A DNA stretch of 64,000 nucleotides from assembly GCF_021462225.1 (NCBI RefSeq), contig NC_061811.1, forward strand, positions 6,349,663-6,413,662, given 5' to 3'. Position 1 is the stretch's first letter; each line of letters opens with the position of its first letter. Source of the DNA: Girardinichthys multiradiatus. Lineage: Eukaryota > Chordata > Actinopteri > Cyprinodontiformes > Goodeidae. Position numbers and translations under genes: made by a program. Below, piece by piece: positions 34,224 through 46,176 of this stretch. The notes under the pieces were generated by a model. It saw nothing but the letters and a program-made list of their open reading frames with translations, made no database searches and was not told the origin of the DNA.

Positions 34224-35726
34224 CAGGCTCAAATATATAAATACACCCCCACTAATATTTGATTTTGTGTCCCTTAGCAATTTGCAGGGAGGCTACACTT
34301 TTTTCAACAGTCTTGTGGCATAATTTAGGCTGGATCTTCCACTCTGGAAGAACTGATGGACTTTATTTGAAAAAAGTGATTTTAGCAGCATGGGCCTGGG
34401 CTTTATGCAAAGTCTTATCAATATTCAGTATAGTTTAGGTCAGTACTTCCCAAAAACATGACCTTCGTCTGTTTTATCAATTCTATAATCTGGATGTGTG
34501 TTTGGGATCGCTTTCTTGCTGGAACACAGAATTATGTCCAAGTATCAACATCCAGGCTCTGATTTGATGTAGGTTCCTTCATTATTTGACCCACTTTGTG
34601 CACTTCACCAGTATCACTGGTAGCTGAATAGGCCCTGAGCATGATCCTGCCAGTACTATGCTTGTATGTTGGTCCAGTTCTCCAACCATTCTTCAGATTG
34701 TGGCCAATCAGCTCGGTCTTTGTCTCCTCTGACCATAAAACTTTGCTCCAGAAAACATTGTTGATTTTTGGATAAAGGGTTACTTTCTTGGAGAGCAGCC
34801 TCTGAGTGCATGGCAATGTTAAACTGGCTTTACTGTGGACACAGCAGTTTCTCTTTTATTATAGGGCTTAAAACTTGGTTGTTCATAAACATCGGAACCG
34901 ATGTCATTTCCTTTGAGGGGGACAGTTTGGATCAGATGGTTGAAACTTTGACAGAAATGGGTGCTCCAATGAGACAATGACCCAAACAAACATACAAATT
35001 GGCTTTGGATTGGATAAAGCAGACTAGAATTAAGATCCAGGAATGGATTTACCAAGCACTGACCTCAACTTTATTCAGAATTTAGAGACTGTAAAACCCG
35101 GTGAAAGCATGGATTTAACTGCCAAGATGAATGGTCGAATATCCAACCAGGATTATATCAGGAGCTTCTTGATGGTTTGAAAACACAAGTAGCAACTCAC
35201 AATGGACATTTAAAGCAAATATCAGTGGAGGCCCATGTATACAGTCATAATCAATTAGAATATTGTAGAAAAGTTCATTTATTTCAGTAACTTATTTCAC
35301 TAAGTGAAACATGTAAATTAATTATACTCTTCTATTTCTGTTTATTGTGATGATTGTCTGATTACAGCTAATAAAAACATTTAATATTACAATATTACAT
35401 CAGGCAAGTAGAAAAAAACCCATTTTAATACAGCAATGTGGGCTTAATAAAATGAATGTTTAATACCTGCTTAAAGGTTACTTTTAATCTGACAAACGAG
35501 CCTCATCAGAACCCGTATTCTACTATTGATTATGACTGTATTTCAGCCTGTATAAATTTGACCCATTGTGAAATAGAAATAAATCTGCTATTCTTGCTTT
35601 AAAAGATCAATTATTCATTTGTTGTGTAATTATTTTACCCTGGAAGAACAACGTTTAAAAAACATAATTAAAAGCTTAAACCCCGTTAATAAAATGTATG
35701 TCTATGGTGAAGGTATCTAAGCTGAG
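34224..35726 (-). mobile_element. Decayed Tc1 element split by a MITE
   Basis: The left end CAGGCTCAAATATATAAATAC follows a TA at 34222-34223. A minus-strand segment (34816-34532) keeps transposase traces such as VLWSEETKTELIGHN. A right-hand arm continues after the MITE insertion (35541 onwards: CAGCCTGTATAAATTTGACCC) to about 35726. The copy has many stops. The MITE at 35242-35538 interrupts the right arm. Confidence 0.55.
35242..35538. mobile_element. 297-bp TA-flanked MITE
   Basis: The ends CAGTCATAATCAAT and ATTGATTATGACTG are perfect inverted repeats of 14 bp, flanked by TA on each side (35240-35241 and 35539-35540), as for a Tc1/mariner-type MITE. Non-coding. The same family, in the opposite orientation, is found at 53,887-55,287. 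Confidence 0.85.
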
Positions 35727-36335
35727 CGGAGCCAAATAAACTGAACACATTTCAATTTTATGTAGTTTATTTTGAATATTGGGTGGTTCTTAGTAACATC
35801 TCACTAATATGCCTAATTTCTTTGATAATCATTTTTTTAAACAGACAGGCAGGTGTGGAGGTTATCTTATTGATTCAGCCCACATCACAGAGACCCACCC
35901 ATTCTCCCTTCCACTGTCACTAGCCTTTGTTGTGGTTCCTGTCAATGGTTTGGCCCACAGAGCCAGTCCTTGCTGGCCCTGCTGCCATAGCAACCAGGAA
36001 ATACTCACCACCGTCAAAGTAGTAGTAGTGTCCGTGAGAGAGGGGGGCAGAGAACGGAGCAGAACGTGGAGAGCCGGAGTCTAGACGGACCACAACAACA
36101 GAAGGGATTGATTTCCATGTCCGGCTGTGCTGAACCTCATCCTCCTGTAGGTTTGTGAGTGAACAGTGTCAGTGCTGAGTTAGAGGTTAGATGTGTGTAC
36201 AAAGGTGTATAGGTGCTGTATATGTATGTCTCAAAGAATTATGTGTGCTGTTAGGTGATCTAGGATATATCTGTGGTGAGACCTTCTCATTATTTCCCTT
36301 CAATAAATGTGTGTGGATGATCTTGTTGCCCAGAG

Positions 36336-39300
36336 ATGGCTGCCAGCACTGCAGTTCCATCTCACCTGCCTCCGGTCAAGAACGTAGTGGTGTTCAGGAA
36401 TGGGGACCCCTTCTATGGTGGACGTAGGTTTGTGGTCAACCAGCGTCAGGTGGCCACCATGGAAGCCTTTCTGAACGAGGTGACCCAGAGCATCGGGGCT
36501 CCACTTGCTGTAAGGACCCTATACACCCCCAGGCAGGGCCACAGAGTCACAGACCTCCAGGACCTCAAGATGGGAGCACAGTATGTTGCTGCAGGATTTG
36601 AGAGGTTCAAGAAACTGGAGTGAGTACAAAAAGGTTTCTCATGTTTATTATTAGAGAATATCTTGTTAGTGTAGAAGGCTTAACTTTTTAATCTACTTAA
36701 ATTAATATTAGAATCTTTATCTGGCAACCACTGTAATTTTTGTATATCTTCTGTCTTCATACACAGTTATCTGCATGCAGGATTAAAAAAGCAGCCCGGA
36801 ACTCGTAATGAAGCACAGGTAGGATGTTCATTTCCAGTGTGGCCTCCTGCTCTGTCCGTCATTCATTAACCACATCTAACTGGGGGGATTACACCACCAG
36901 GCTAAAGGGTGGTCCACTGCAAGTAAAGTATTAAACATGTCAACGTTTTCCACAGTAATGGTATTTCTAATGATCCTGTTCACATGAAATTTATGTGAAG
37001 TAATCCACACAAACAACATCAGCACAAAATACTTCATAAGTGAAGTTATGAGTGCTAGTGAAGAGGTATTAAAAAGGTTTTTTGCAATGTATTCAGCACT
37101 TAGTAGAAAAGCCTGTTTTGGTAACGACCGACTGCATGACAGGTGTTATTGTGAAGCATTCTTCTGCCTCAACTGTCTTCAAATCATTCAAGTATTTTGG
37201 GCTTCTTCTATGCCCCCTGATCTTCAGGTGTTTCCATAGATTTTCTTACTGTGAAACTAATTGAGAGTTTATTTGGCTGTGTTTGGGATTGTTGTATGGC
37301 AAAAAAAAAAATCCACTGTTAACAGGAATGTCCTGGCACTTTTCTCCTTTCATCCTTTCTTCAGTTACATGACCTCTGCCTAAGTTCCATATGTGGAAAC
37401 AAAGCCCCAAACCATGTTGTTCTCACTTTCAAACTACTGTTTGTGTTGTGTTTGTGTGGCAATGTGCAGTGGCATTCCCACCCCTGACATGGTGTGTGCT
37501 ATGATCTCCACATAGTTAAATATTGGTCCAATCAGGGCAGAATATATTCTCCCAGTATTTTATAGGTGAATCTAGATATTCTGCAGCAAACTTTCAAAAA
37601 ACGTCAAAATGCTTTCTCTTCAGCAGTGGAGTCTTGTGCAGCGAGCAACTAAGGTTGTGAAAAATACTTGTGGAAAAACTCTGTGAGTGACCATTAGGTC
37701 TTGGACAACTCTCGTGGAGAAAATGTTGAGTTCTGCAGCACTGACTGTATGTTACCTGCTGCAACCAGCCAAATCAAATATGAAATCAACGTTGATATTT
37801 TTAGTTACTGAGATAAGCTGTTATTTGCCGGTTATTGGCTAGGTTAACGGTTCAGCCTGTTGTGCTTACAGAACCGTTGCTGTCAGTGGTTGTCATGTAA
37901 ATTGCCAGAAATAATGGGCAAATGATTTGCACCTTAAATTACTTTAGCGCCATTAACTACAGGTGAATAATGACATAGCTGTGCAGATTAAACCAGCTTT
38001 TATTATTCAGTTTTTTCTATCAGGAAATGGTTCTGAGTTGCAACTGAATCATTTTCCTGTAAATTTATATAGTTGCAGTCTTGCATATAAACTAAGTATA
38101 TGATTCCCTTTTCATGTATACACGGAGAAACTCTTCTGTTTTGTTACTTGTTTATATTCTGACCAGCTTCTCTGTGTTAATCTGTTGGTGTTTTGTAAAA
38201 AAACCATAAAACATTAAAGAATAAATGTGTGTGACTCCTTTAGATTTTTAGCCAGAGTTTGGGGGTTTTAAAGTCTTACATGCCAGTGTTGTGGTTACCA
38301 TGGAGCAGTGCAAAGAGCGTTTGTCTGTGTGTGAGTTTGTGTGTGTGTTTGTCCATTTAATCTTGCCCGTTTCCACACAATCCTATCAGGGCCATGTGCA
38401 TGTCCTGGCAGGCCTGAATTTTACAGCCTGGTCTGATGCTTTGGCTCGATGTAAATTAATAAAGCGAGTGCCACCTCACAGAGGATTAAAACATAACAGT
38501 TTGTTCTGATGTCACTGATCATGGCCAGCCACATATGTGGTTTTGATTGCATTTATGTGACACATCTTGGTAAGAAGCTTTGAGAGGATACCTCAAATCA
38601 GACACGGTAAGTAAATATGCCATCTGAGGACTCTTAGAGGGAGGTTAGTTTCCATGGCTGCCACACTTGAGCTTACATGAGCAGAATATTTAAATAGTCA
38701 TTATATATTTGGGGAAAGTGAGCTTGCTGAGATGGATATGGATGAATGGGTGCAGCATAAATCTGATGAGTTGAAATTTGGAGGAGAAAATGATCCAAAT
38801 ACCAGACTGTGATGTTCTGCATTTGATTTTTAAATGGCAGGCAAAAGTCATGCTGAGGCCGAACGTTTCAGCCAAATGGAGGAAGTTTGTCCCTGTTCCT
38901 TGCATTGTACAGTGAGTTTGAAAAATCTACACAAATACACATAACTATTTTACAGTGTTTTGTAAACGTATTTACACCCCTTGAACTTTTTCCCATTTTG
39001 TTGTGTTACTACCAGATAATTCAACGTGATTTATTTGGGATTTTATGTCTGACACAAGGTAACTGTGAAGTGAAAAGATTCTCAATTTGATCCAAAGTGT
39101 TGCCCAGGGGCCATTTGTGGCCCGTAGAATAATTTGATGTGGCCCTGGACTGCAGTTCATCAATGGTACAAATTTGGCCCTCCAGCAAATGGAGCTGATG
39201 TAGATGGACAGTTTTTGTAATATTTTTTTAGGATGAGCCATGTTTTTTTTGCTTTCATCATAATATCATAGTAAGTAGGTCCACAAACATCAAGCATCTA

Positions 39301-42300
39301 TTCACACAAAAACAGATTTAGGCACAACCATTCATTAAACCTGGCTAAATACAGCAAGGGTTTTCAAAGAAAGCTGTTGCTGCTGGAAGTAGACTTAAAC
39401 ATTTTCAAGACCAACAAAATAGAGAAAAGTCACCTTGCTTTCATTAGGGCAAACCTCTGAAACCCCTTTTTCGGACCTACAGCAACTTGTTCTTTCTTAC
39501 TTTGTTTCATTAAAATATTGCATGTTTAAACTCTGAATCCCCACACCATGATGCTGCCACCACCATGTTTCCATTTTTGCACGATAGATTGAACAGAATT
39601 CTTTTAGATGTTCAAAGCTTAGAATATTGTTTTTTTGTGTTATGACCCGGCTTTAAAGGTCACAACTAATAGGGAGACACACCATGTTTTAAAGTTATTA
39701 AAACATCAATTAATACTATTCAAATGAAAATTAAAAACTGAAAGTTTCTGTCAAATCAGAGCTGTATGGTGTGCATGAGTGAAGAATGCATATGTAAGTG
39801 TTGGAGTAAAGCTGAAGAGGAGAGCAGAAAGAAGTTCTGTTCCAGTCAGGCTTTAAACTGAGGAACTCATAAGGTCTCCAGGTGTTCAGAATGACAGCAA
39901 GGATGCAGAACCAAGATTAATTCCCTACCCAACCACAGGGAGACCTGCAGGGCTCGTAAAAGCAGCCTAACTCTCCTCTAAACTTATTAAATGACTTCTA
40001 AATGCACACAGTGGCACTGTTTTTTTTGTATTCAGGGATTTCAAAATGAAGAGGGTTGAATGAATTTTTTTTAATTTGTAAACAATTCTGAAAACTATAT
40101 ATCATTTTCTTTAGATCTGACAATAATCCACTACCTTGCAATAACATAAACTGATGTTTGTAAAGTCTTAGGTGTATGAATACCTTTGCATAGCACTGAT
40201 AACATACACTTACCGGCCACTTTATTAGGTACACCTTGCTAGTACCGGGTTGGACCCCCTTTTGCCTTCAGAACTGCCTTAATCCTTCGTGGCATAGATT
40301 CAACAAGGTACTGGAAACATTCCTCAGAGAGTTTGGTCCATATTGACATGATAACATCACACATGCTGCAGATTTGTCGGCTGCACATCCATGATGCAAA
40401 TCTCCCGTTCCACCACATCCCAAAGATGCTCTATTAGATTGATATCTGGTGACTGGAGGCCATTTGAGTCCAGTGAACTCATTGTCATGTTCAAGAAACC
40501 AGTCTGAGATGATTTGTGCTTTATGACATGGTGGGTTATCCTGCTGGAAGTAACCATCAGAAGATGGGTACACTGTGGTCATAAAGGGATGGACATGGTC
40601 AGCAACAATACTCAGGTAGAATGTGGCGTTGACACGATGCTCAGTTGGTACTAAGGGGCCCAAAGTGTGCCAAGAAAATATCCACCACACCATTACACCA
40701 CTACCAGTATGAACCGTTGATACAAGGCAGGATGGATCCATGCTTTCATGTTGTTGACACCAAATTCTGACCCGACCATAATAATAATCATCTTTATTGG
40801 TCATTGCACATGGACAATCGAGACTCATCAGACCAGGCAACGTTTTTCCAATCTTCTGTTGTTCAATTTTGGTGAGCCTGTGCGAATTATAGCCTCAGTT
40901 TCCTGTTCTTAGCTGACAGGAGAGGCACCCGGTGTGGTCTTCTGCTGCTGTAACCCATCCTCCTCAAGGTTTGATGTGTTGTGTGTTCAGAGATGCTCTT
41001 CTGCATGCTTTGGATGTAACGAGTGGTTATTTGAGTTACTGTTGCCTTTCTATCAGCTCAAACCAGTCTGGCCATTCTCCTCTGACTTCTGGCATCAACA
41101 AGGCATTTGCGCCCACAGAACTGGATATTTTCTCTTTTTCGGACCATTCTCTGTAAACCCTAAAGATGGTAGTGTCAGGAGTTTCTGAAATACTCAGACC
41201 AGCCCGTCTGGCACCAACAACCACGCCACGTTCAAAGACACTTAAATCACCTTTCTTCCCCATTCTGATGCTTGGTTTGAACTGCAGCAGATCATCTTGA
41301 CCATGTCTACATGCCTAAATGCATTGAGTTGCTGCCATGTGATTGGCTGATTAGAAATTTGCGTTAACGAGCAGTTGGACAGATGTACCTAATAAAGTGG
41401 CCAGTGAGTTTAGATTCATTATTTAGCTCTGATTTTAACATAAATTCAGTTTAGTCTCTCATCACTTGGCCACACTGGTCACATTTTTTAAATGCAGCCC
41501 TCTCCTTTGTTGTCTCTGTTCAGTGTATTCCGTAATGGTGATATTCTGTGTCCACCTTTCCGGTTCATCATTCCTCGGAGCATGCGGCAGGACCTGGATC
41601 AGATCTTGAGTCTGATCACAGAGAAGGTCAGCTTACGAACTGGAGCAGTGCGCAGGTCAGATAGAGCAATTCACACAGTCCTCTTCTAAGGGCAAACAGG
41701 AGGTTCAGGATCTGGTGAACATTTCCTTTCAGACTGTGCTCCCTGGACGGAGTCTCCATCTCCTCGGCCGGGGAGCTGCAAACAGGCTGCTGCTATGTTG
41801 CTGTGGGAAGCGAAAGGTTCAAGAAACTTCCATATGTGGAGCTGCTGGTTTCAAAAGCTACAGAGAGGTATTGTAAATCAAGGTGCTCTTATGTGTCTGG
41901 AGATGTTTTTACATGCATCTGTGCTTTTTCATTCCACCATAAAGCAAAGGCCATCAGATGATGATCAAGTCTCCCTCTTTTTTTTTTTTAGAAATTACAC
42001 TGAAAAGAGGAGACTGGTGAGGAGACCTGAGGTAAAAAGTACCTTCAGTCACTTGATTATTCTTATTATTTTGTTATCTTAAAACCAGACTCTGCATTTT
42101 TTAATTCTTACACTCTTTGCAGTAGGTCAACTCTGAATCTTTGTTTCAAAAGCAGATAAATCAAAGCAAAGTCAGTCAAGGATTTTGTTTTCCTCTTAGA
42201 ACCGGAAAGCAGGAAGCGGTCCAGAGGACCGGTTCAGTGACTCAGCTCTCCTCAACTCCCCAGAGGTAAAACGAAGAGAACCCCCCTCTGTTTCATAATT

Positions 42301-45300
42301 TTTCCCACCTGATGCTGTGGCTGCTTGTTATTAATATTTTTTACGTAAGTTTAACAAAGGATACAGAGAACATTGTGGCAACTTCATGTTAAAATCTCTA
42401 CATTATTAAAAATGTATATTCAGCTGTAAGCCATGACTTTCAGTCAGATGGTCGGAGGGTGAAGTCAACAGGAGATGAAGCTGCAGCTCCTCCGGCCTCA
42501 CAGCAGCTGAGCAGGAGAGAAGGAGCAGAGGAGGCCTCCGCATTCTTCGCCAGGCCCGTCAAAGTTCGCAAGAACAGAACGCAAACCACACCGCAGCTGA
42601 CTGATGGATCTGGTCAGGACTCCTATTCAATCTAACCCAGTGGCCTTCAAAACTTATGACCTCCCCTCCCCATTAAATTTTTTACATTACAACCACACTG
42701 TTCTGTATATGATTCATAAGGATCTTATTTGACACAGGTGTATTCAGACAGGAGGACCAGACAAACAGAGAGGAGGTCCAAGGTGCAGAGGAGGTGCAGG
42801 AGGATGAGAATACTGCTACAGAGCTTCCTGTTGATCAGGTTAGCTTCAGACACCTCGCAGTCATTCCTGTTTTATAGCATCAAACTACAATGGGTGAAAT
42901 ATATGAAGATGTGTTTGTAATATCTAATAAATACATATACACTGCTCTAAAAATAAAGGGAACACTTAAACAACACAATATAGCTCCAAGTAAATCAAAC
43001 TTCTGTGAAATCAAACTGTCCACTTAGGAAGAAACACTGATTAACAATCAATTTCACATGTTGTTGTTCAAATGAAAAAGACAACAGGGGGAAATCTTTT
43101 ATTAGCAAGACTCACTCAATAAAGGAGTGGTTCTGCAGGTGGGGACCACAGACCACTTCTCAGTACCTATGATTTCTGGCTGATGTTTTGGTCACTTTTG
43201 AATGTTGGTGGTGCTTTCACACTCGTGGTAGCATGAGACGGACTCTACAACCCACACAAGTGGCTCAGGTAGTGCAGCTCATCCAGGATGGCACATCAAT
43301 GCGAGCTGTGGCAAGAAGGTTTGCTGTGTCTGTCAGCGTAGTGTCCAGAGCCTGGAGGCGCTACCAGGAGACAGACCAGTACACCAGGAGACGTGGAGGA
43401 GGCTGTAGGAGGGCAACAACCCAGCAGCAGGACCGCTACCTCTGCCTTTGTGCAAGGAGGAACAGGAGGAGCACTGCCAGAACCCTGCAAAATGACGTCC
43501 AGCAGACCACAAATGTGCATGTGTCTGCACAAACGGTTAGAAACCGACTCCATGAAGATGGTATGAGGGCCCGACGTCCACAAATGGGGGTTGTGTTCAC
43601 AGCCCAACACCGTGCAGGACGCTTGGCATTTGCCAGAGAACACAAATTCGCCACTGGCGCCCTGTGGTCTTCACAGATGAAAGCAGGTTCACACTGAGCA
43701 CATGTGACAGACGTGACAGAGTCTGGAGACACCGTGGAGAGAGATCTGCTGCCTGCAACATCCTTCAACATGACCGGTTTGGCAGTGGGTCAGTAATGGT
43801 GTGGGGTGGCATTTCGCCCTCCATGTGCTCGCCAGAGGTAGCCTGACTGCCATTAGGTACCGAGATGAGATCCTCAGACCCCTTGTGAGACCATATGCTG
43901 GTCCGGTTGGCCCTGGGTTCCTCCTAATGCAGGACAATGCTAGACCTCATGTGGCTGGAGTGTGTCAGCAGTTCCTGCAAGATGAAGACATTGAAGCTAT
44001 AGACTGGCCCGCCCGTTCCCCAGACCTGAATCTGATTGAGCACATCTATGACATCATGTCTCGCTCCATCCACCAACATCACGTTGCACCACAGACTGTC
44101 CAGGAGTTGGCGGATGCTTTAGTCCAGGTCTGGGAGGAGATCCCTCAGGAGACCATCCACCGTCTCATCAGGATCATGCCCAGGCGTTGTAGGGAGGTCA
44201 TACAGACACATGGAGGCCACACACAATACTGAGCCTCATTTTGACTTGTTTTAAGGACATTACATCAAAGTTGGATCAGTCTGTAGTTTGTTTTTCTACT
44301 TTCATTTTGTGTGTGACTCTAAATCCAGGCCTCCATTGGTTAATACATTTAATTTCCATTGATAATTTTTGTGTGATTTTGTTGTCAGCACATTCAACTT
44401 TGTACAGAACAAAGTATTTAATGAGAATATTTCATTCATTCAGATCTAGGATGTTTTATTTGAGTGTTCCCTTTATTTATTTGAGCAGTGTGTATATGTC
44501 AAAGGGTTGGATACAATCTAAACCTGATTCTTATTCTTTACTTAAAGAGAGTTGCAGAAATAGTTGAAGATGAAGACTTAAGCAACACAGAGGATCCTGT
44601 GCAGAGCACTCAGGAGGTGGGCAGCTTTTTAAAGTTAGGCGAAACATAACTTTGTGTAATGTGATTACACAGTAGCTAATAGACAAGAAATTAGCTAACA
44701 ACCAAGAATAATGGTGCCTGCATCTATTTATTTACTGTTATAAGAATAATGCATGTATGTATTCTAACAAAGAAACACCCATTTTCCTCAAGAAACATGC
44801 AGAAAAGAGCGAGCAGCACAACAACCAGCATCAACAGGAACCCAGTGGAAAGCAGGTAGAGTATGTGAGTGGGTTATTAACAAATACCAAACTGACTGGG
44901 TCACTGTACCTTTTTATGTCAAAATGATCTATTTCTGTATGAAAGGTGAAAGCATCTGAACAGAAACAGGAGTCAGCAGCTCAGATCCTGGTATATACAC
45001 CCACACATGCAGGCAGCTGACTGGTAAATAAATCTATCCCTCTGTAACGAGAAGACGGACAGAAAGCTGATAGTGGCCGTCTGTGTTTTTGTACTTAAAA
45101 GGAGGCCGAGCTGAAGCCGATGTGTTCAAAGTCGGGTTCATCCCACTCAGAGGGAAAGATCAGGAAAGAGCAGGCAAGTTTACCAACTCTGCATCTCTGA
45201 AATCTGAGAGAAACTTGGTTTTTCTGTTGATTTAATATGTTTCCTGTGACAGGAGAGCCTGCAGGATGCCTCATCAGTTCAATCAGGACAAAACCAGCAG

Positions 45301-45312
45301 GTCACAGTATAA
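36336..45312 (+). CDS. dcdc2b: dcdc2b-like doublecortin-domain protein, 14 exons
   Basis: Exons: 36336-36619, 36767-36818, 38841-38911, 41524-41655, 41733-41867, 41992-42031, 42200-42265, 42444-42612, 42738-42838, 44548-44616, 44793-44855, 44946-44990, 45102-45173, 45253-45312. They join in one frame to 452 residues. Two doublecortin domains are plain: residues 14-97 ([15 protein letters not shown] ... [13 protein letters not shown]) and 134-222 ([14 protein letters not shown] ... [17 protein letters not shown]). These bind microtubules in the DCDC2 family, often at cilia. The tail (225-452) is polar, rich in E, Q and S, and split into many small exons. The first domain resembles DCDC2, DCDC2B and DCDC2C; the place between iqcc and tmem234 favours DCDC2B. 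The 13th intron uses a GC donor (CAG|GCAAGT). The ATG of the first coding exon lies 2 bases after an AG, so a 5' non-coding exon near 36,020-36,150 is likely. Tc1 copies fill introns 3 and 9. Confidence 0.87.
38953..40198 (-). mobile_element. Decayed Tc1-like element in dcdc2b intron 3
   Basis: The left end CAGTGTTTTGTAAACGTATTTACACC follows TA (38951-38952). The right end ...ATACCTTTGCATAGCACTG is its imperfect reverse complement. The middle keeps nucleotide traces of a transposase strand (CCATGTTT and CACCACCATG near 39,545-39,570) but no open frame. Old copy. Its orientation is inferred from those traces and is weak. Confidence 0.6.
40207..41410 (-). mobile_element. Tc1-like element, full length but decayed
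   Basis: The left end CACTTACCGGCCACTTTATT and the right end AATAAAGTGGCCAGTGAG are imperfect inverted repeats, with TA on both sides (40205-40206 and 41411-41412). Transposase pieces lie on the minus strand: [13 protein letters not shown] at 41263, then [10 protein letters not shown]... [19 protein letters not shown] and finally [10 protein letters not shown] near 40,240-40,275. Several frameshifts separate them. It begins eight bases after the preceding Tc1 copy ends. Confidence 0.8.
42940..44490 (+). mobile_element. Tc1-like element in dcdc2b intron 9
   Basis: The ends CACTGCTCTAAAAATAAAGG and CCTTTATTTATTTGAGCAGTG are inverted repeats. TA precedes the left end (42938-42939); the right flank reads TG, probably a mutated TA. 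Same orientation as the host gene. It carries a damaged transposase (next entry). Confidence 0.85.
43233..44232 (+). pseudogene. Tc1 transposase, DD34E, two frameshifts
   Basis: Three frames in order. The first (43233 to about 43,650) gives [15 protein letters not shown] and the helix-turn-helix region with arginine-rich segments. The second (about 43,650-43,840) gives the first aspartate in FTDESRF and [12 protein letters not shown]. The third (about 43,840-44,232) gives QDNARPH, then [10 protein letters not shown], and ends GGHTQY. The catalytic D to E spacing is 34. Apart from the two frame changes the protein is well preserved. Confidence 0.85.
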
Positions 45313-45446
45313 CGGTGTCAGTGATGATTTCTTCCACCATCCAGCTAAATGAGTAGTAGCAGCTAAACTGTGATATTAAGACAAGTAAGATTTGTTTGTC
45401 TTTGGCCTTTTTATTCATTATGAGACAGAAATGTGAAATAGGATCC

Positions 45447-45452
45447 AATAAA
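45447..45452 (+). terminator. Candidate polyadenylation signal of dcdc2b
   Basis: AATAAA lies 135 bases after the dcdc2b stop codon, a normal distance. It is the first such hexamer downstream. Confidence 0.5.
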
Positions 45453-45689
45453 TCTCTCCTCAGATATGATAAATTGGCTGAAGGTGATGTTTATAGTAAT
45501 GTGCAGGTGTTATTTCAACTGTTCATCCTGTTTAACAGGAGTAACTCTGATGCTGGCATTGTGTAGGTGTAGAAAGTTGCAATTTATTCCATTTATGTGC
45601 CTAAGGAACCATGTATTAGAAACATTTCATCCTGTGCATGTCATTTTTAAAGTTAGAACAGAAAGTACTGTTGTGTCAATAGTTTAGTC

Positions 45690-45770
45690 CAGTGGTGTCC
45701 AATTCCAGTTCTCTGGGTCTGATGTCCAGGCATTTGTAGATGTGTCCCTTCTCAGATAAAACGTATTCAA
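45690..45770. repeat. Short interspersed repeat
   Basis: Begins CAGTGGTGTCCAATTCCAGT and continues with a GATGTGTCCCTTCTC phrase. This is a common fish repeat; a related copy lies near 53,370-53,590. Confidence 0.4.
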
Positions 45771-45829
45771 AGTGCCAGATTACCTAATCGATAGGGCTTT
45801 ACTATTGGGCCCCATGGAGTAAAGACACA

Positions 45830-45945
45830 CAGGACAACCATGCACACACACACACACATACTTTTTGGACTGTGGGAGGAAGCCGGAGTACCTAGAGAGA
45901 ACCCACAAATGCACACGGAGAACATGCAAACTCCATGCAGAAAAA
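45830..45945 (-). repeat. SINE-like repeat fragment
   Basis: Contains GGACTGTGGGAGGAAGCCGG and AACATGCAAACTCCATGCAG, in the same order and orientation as the longer copy at 57,640-57,990. A CA repeat of 18 bases precedes it. Confidence 0.5.
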
Positions 45946-46176
45946 AATAGTAAGTATTAACATATATTTTTCACATTTTTTATGAACGCAATTAATTTCA
46001 CTCATCATACAAATTAAATATTCTTGAATTTCCCAAAATGTTCACCCTTTTTAGGGATTGATATTTTAGGGATTAAAGTTGATTTCTTCAGAGTTTTTTG
46101 TTTTTAGCGGCAGCCAAAGATTAGCAGCAGCAACAGCAGCTATCTGCTATCTCTCCTGTCAGTAGCTTGGAAACTA

